Below, piece after piece: positions 62,996-64,000 of a stretch of 64,000 bases of DNA; within the stretch, counting starts at the first letter, position 1; every line of letters starts with the position of its first letter. The stretch spans positions 1-64,000 of the forward strand of contig JASJDP010000020.1 of assembly GCA_030065095.1 (NCBI GenBank), given 5' to 3'. A model generated the notes under the pieces. That model worked only from the letters and a program-made list of their open reading frames with translations, was not told the DNA's origin and searched no databases. Origin of the DNA: Rhodobacter sp. (GTDB lineage: Bacteria; Pseudomonadota; Alphaproteobacteria; Rhodobacterales; Rhodobacteraceae). The translations under genes were made by a program, and so were the position numbers.

Positions 62996-64000
62996 TTACA
63001 GGATGAAATCCCCCGCATCCACGGTATCGATATTGCGCAGGTAAAGCCGGAAATCGGCCACCGTGTCGCCGTCGGTATCGACCTGCACCGACATCGTGCC
63101 GTTGGCCAGCACCACCGCGCGCAGCTCGTCCCCCACGCCCGTGAAGGCGCCCGTGCCGATGAAACTCAGATCCCCCGCCGCCAGCCCGTCGAGGTCGATC
63201 ACGTCCACCCCACGCTCGAAGCCGATGATCACGTCGGTATTGCCCGCCGTCGTCAGGCTGTCCGCCACGCTCTGGAACACGAACGCGTCCTGCCCGCCAT
63301 TGCCGCGCATGATGTCCCGGCCCGTGCCGCCGATGATCTCGTCATCGCCCGATCCGCCCAGGATGAAATCCACGCCCGTCCCGCCATTGATGAAATCGTC
63401 GCCCGCACCGCCGCGCAGCGTGTCGTCATTGCCCGCGCCGAACAAGTCGTCGGCGCCGCTATTGCCGTTCAGGTTGTCGTTGCCCGACTCGCCGAACAGC
63501 TTGTCACGGGCGTCCGATCCGATCAGCGTGTCCTCGCCGTTGCCGCCAAACACCCCCTCCGACACGGTGCCCTGCCCGACCCCGCGATAGGTGTCGTTGT
63601 TGTCGTCGAGCGTGACCTTCCCGTTGATGACGCCGGAATTCGTCAGCGTGTCGGTTCCTGCTTCCATGGTGACGTTGCCGGTGATCTCCCCGGAATTGGT
63701 CAGAGTATCGGCATACACGCTGGTCAGCACGGCGAATTCGGACGGCGTGGTGATGATCCCGCTGTTCAGGATATCCACGCTGCTTCGCGAGCCGACCAGC
63801 GCAAAGTCTAGACTGGCGCCATGTGTGCCGCTGATCGTGCCGGTGTTCACGATAGATCCGTAATCTGAGGCCGAACTCGACACCCAGTTCATCGCAATCG
63901 CGACATGTTCGGTGGTCCCGGGCGTTGTGGTCAGAAGCCCGTGGTTTTCGACCCGGTTGTTTTCGCCATTTCTAAAATAGAACGCGTAATCCCCAGAGAC
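62996..64000 (-). CDS. RTX/beta-helix secreted protein, 5' end outside window
   Basis: The frame is open from the right edge to the TGA-type stop at 62996, at least 334 residues, and the ATG at 63892 is only internal. The visible N-terminal part has N(T/S)GxIxG repeats (NTGTISG, NSGIITT, NSGEITG, NSGVING), typical of a right-handed beta-helix in large adhesin-like proteins. Then come RTX calcium repeats (GGNGEDTLIGSD, GGAGDDFING, GGTGVDFILGG), and a C-terminal export domain (VFQSVADSLTTAGN, VIIGFERGVDVIDLD, VDTDGDTVADFRLY and LRNIDTVDAGDFIL). The closing domain is typical of type I secretion substrates. The relic at 61163-61402 shares this C-terminus. Confidence 0.9.
   Translation of the reverse strand, partial: VSGDYAFYFRNGENNRVENHGLLTTTPGTTEHVAIAMNWVSSSASDYGSIVNTGTISGTHGASLDFALVGSRSSVDILNSGIITTPSEFAVLTSVYADTLTNSGEITGNVTMEAGTDTLTNSGVINGKVTLDDNNDTYRGVGQGTVSEGVFGGNGEDTLIGSDARDKLFGESGNDNLNGNSGADDLFGAGNDDTLRGGAGDDFINGGTGVDFILGGSGDDEIIGGTGRDIMRGNGGQDAFVFQSVADSLTTAGNTDVIIGFERGVDVIDLDGLAAGDLSFIGTGAFTGVGDELRAVVLANGTMSVQVDTDGDTVADFRLYLRNIDTVDAGDFIL

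Overview
The window is a high-GC chromosomal segment from an alphaproteobacterium, most likely a marine or saline Rhodobacterales (Roseobacter-type) organism. That placement is an inference from the mix of three TRAP-type transporter subunit sets or fusions, hydantoinase-type HyuAB genes, RTX proteins exported without N-terminal signals, and codon use. No rRNA, tRNA, CRISPR array or intact insertion sequence was seen; one decayed IS1182-type transposase relic lies near 21.7-22.0 kb.

Layout. 1-3969: 3' part of a very large protein of unknown function. 4.2-5.5 kb: an MDR oxidoreductase and the C-terminal relic of a second one. 5.6-15.5 kb: a tightly packed minus-strand operon in the order Ser/Thr kinase, FHA protein, PP2C phosphatase, degenerate GTPase, two dynamin-like GTPases, roadblock-like protein, unknown protein, with a second FHA gene divergent from it. 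This is the best candidate for an undescribed system. 15.7-16.1 kb: a VOC protein. 16.4-21.4 kb: three exported proteins (a 1201-residue FG-GAP-like protein and two small proteins with phage-collar-like His and C-terminal Cys motifs). 22.0-23.9 kb: a two-component system. 24.0-26.5 kb: exported YHS, rhodanese-like and L,D-transpeptidase proteins. 26.9-29.9 kb: copper exporter CopA and its regulator CueR, with a clear CueR-type 19-bp-spacer promoter. 30.2-32.4 kb: an unknown gene and an aldo/keto reductase. 32.5-36.0 kb: a sulfatase fused to RTX repeats that contain 264-bp tandem DNA repeats.

36.7-51.1 kb is a catabolic island. One compact minus-strand operon carries GntR, LeuC/LeuD-type hydro-lyase, an isocitrate-lyase/PEP-mutase-type lyase, HyuB, HyuA and an isochorismatase-fold protein that lacks its catalytic cysteine. 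A divergent TRAP transporter (Q, M, P), a GMC oxidoreductase, an AhpD/CMD-like protein, an SDR and a SnoaL-like protein follow. The hydro-lyase plus lyase pair resembles dimethylmaleate hydratase plus dimethylmalate lyase, so a substituted maleate, possibly derived from a cyclic imide or lactam, is a reasonable guess for the substrate. 51.2-61.0 kb is a second island with a parallel set: two maleate-isomerase/Asp-Glu-racemase-superfamily proteins, a TAXI-TRAP transporter, another PEP-mutase-type lyase, GntR, an FAD monooxygenase, two SDRs and a complete isochorismatase-family hydrolase. Two of its divergent intergenic regions share a GGACAAATT-containing palindrome that may be the GntR operator.

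61.2-64.0 kb: an RTX C-terminal relic, an RmlC-like cupin, a family 2 glycosyltransferase, and the 3' part of another RTX protein that runs off the right edge. No type I secretion ATPase is present, so export of the RTX proteins would depend on genes elsewhere.
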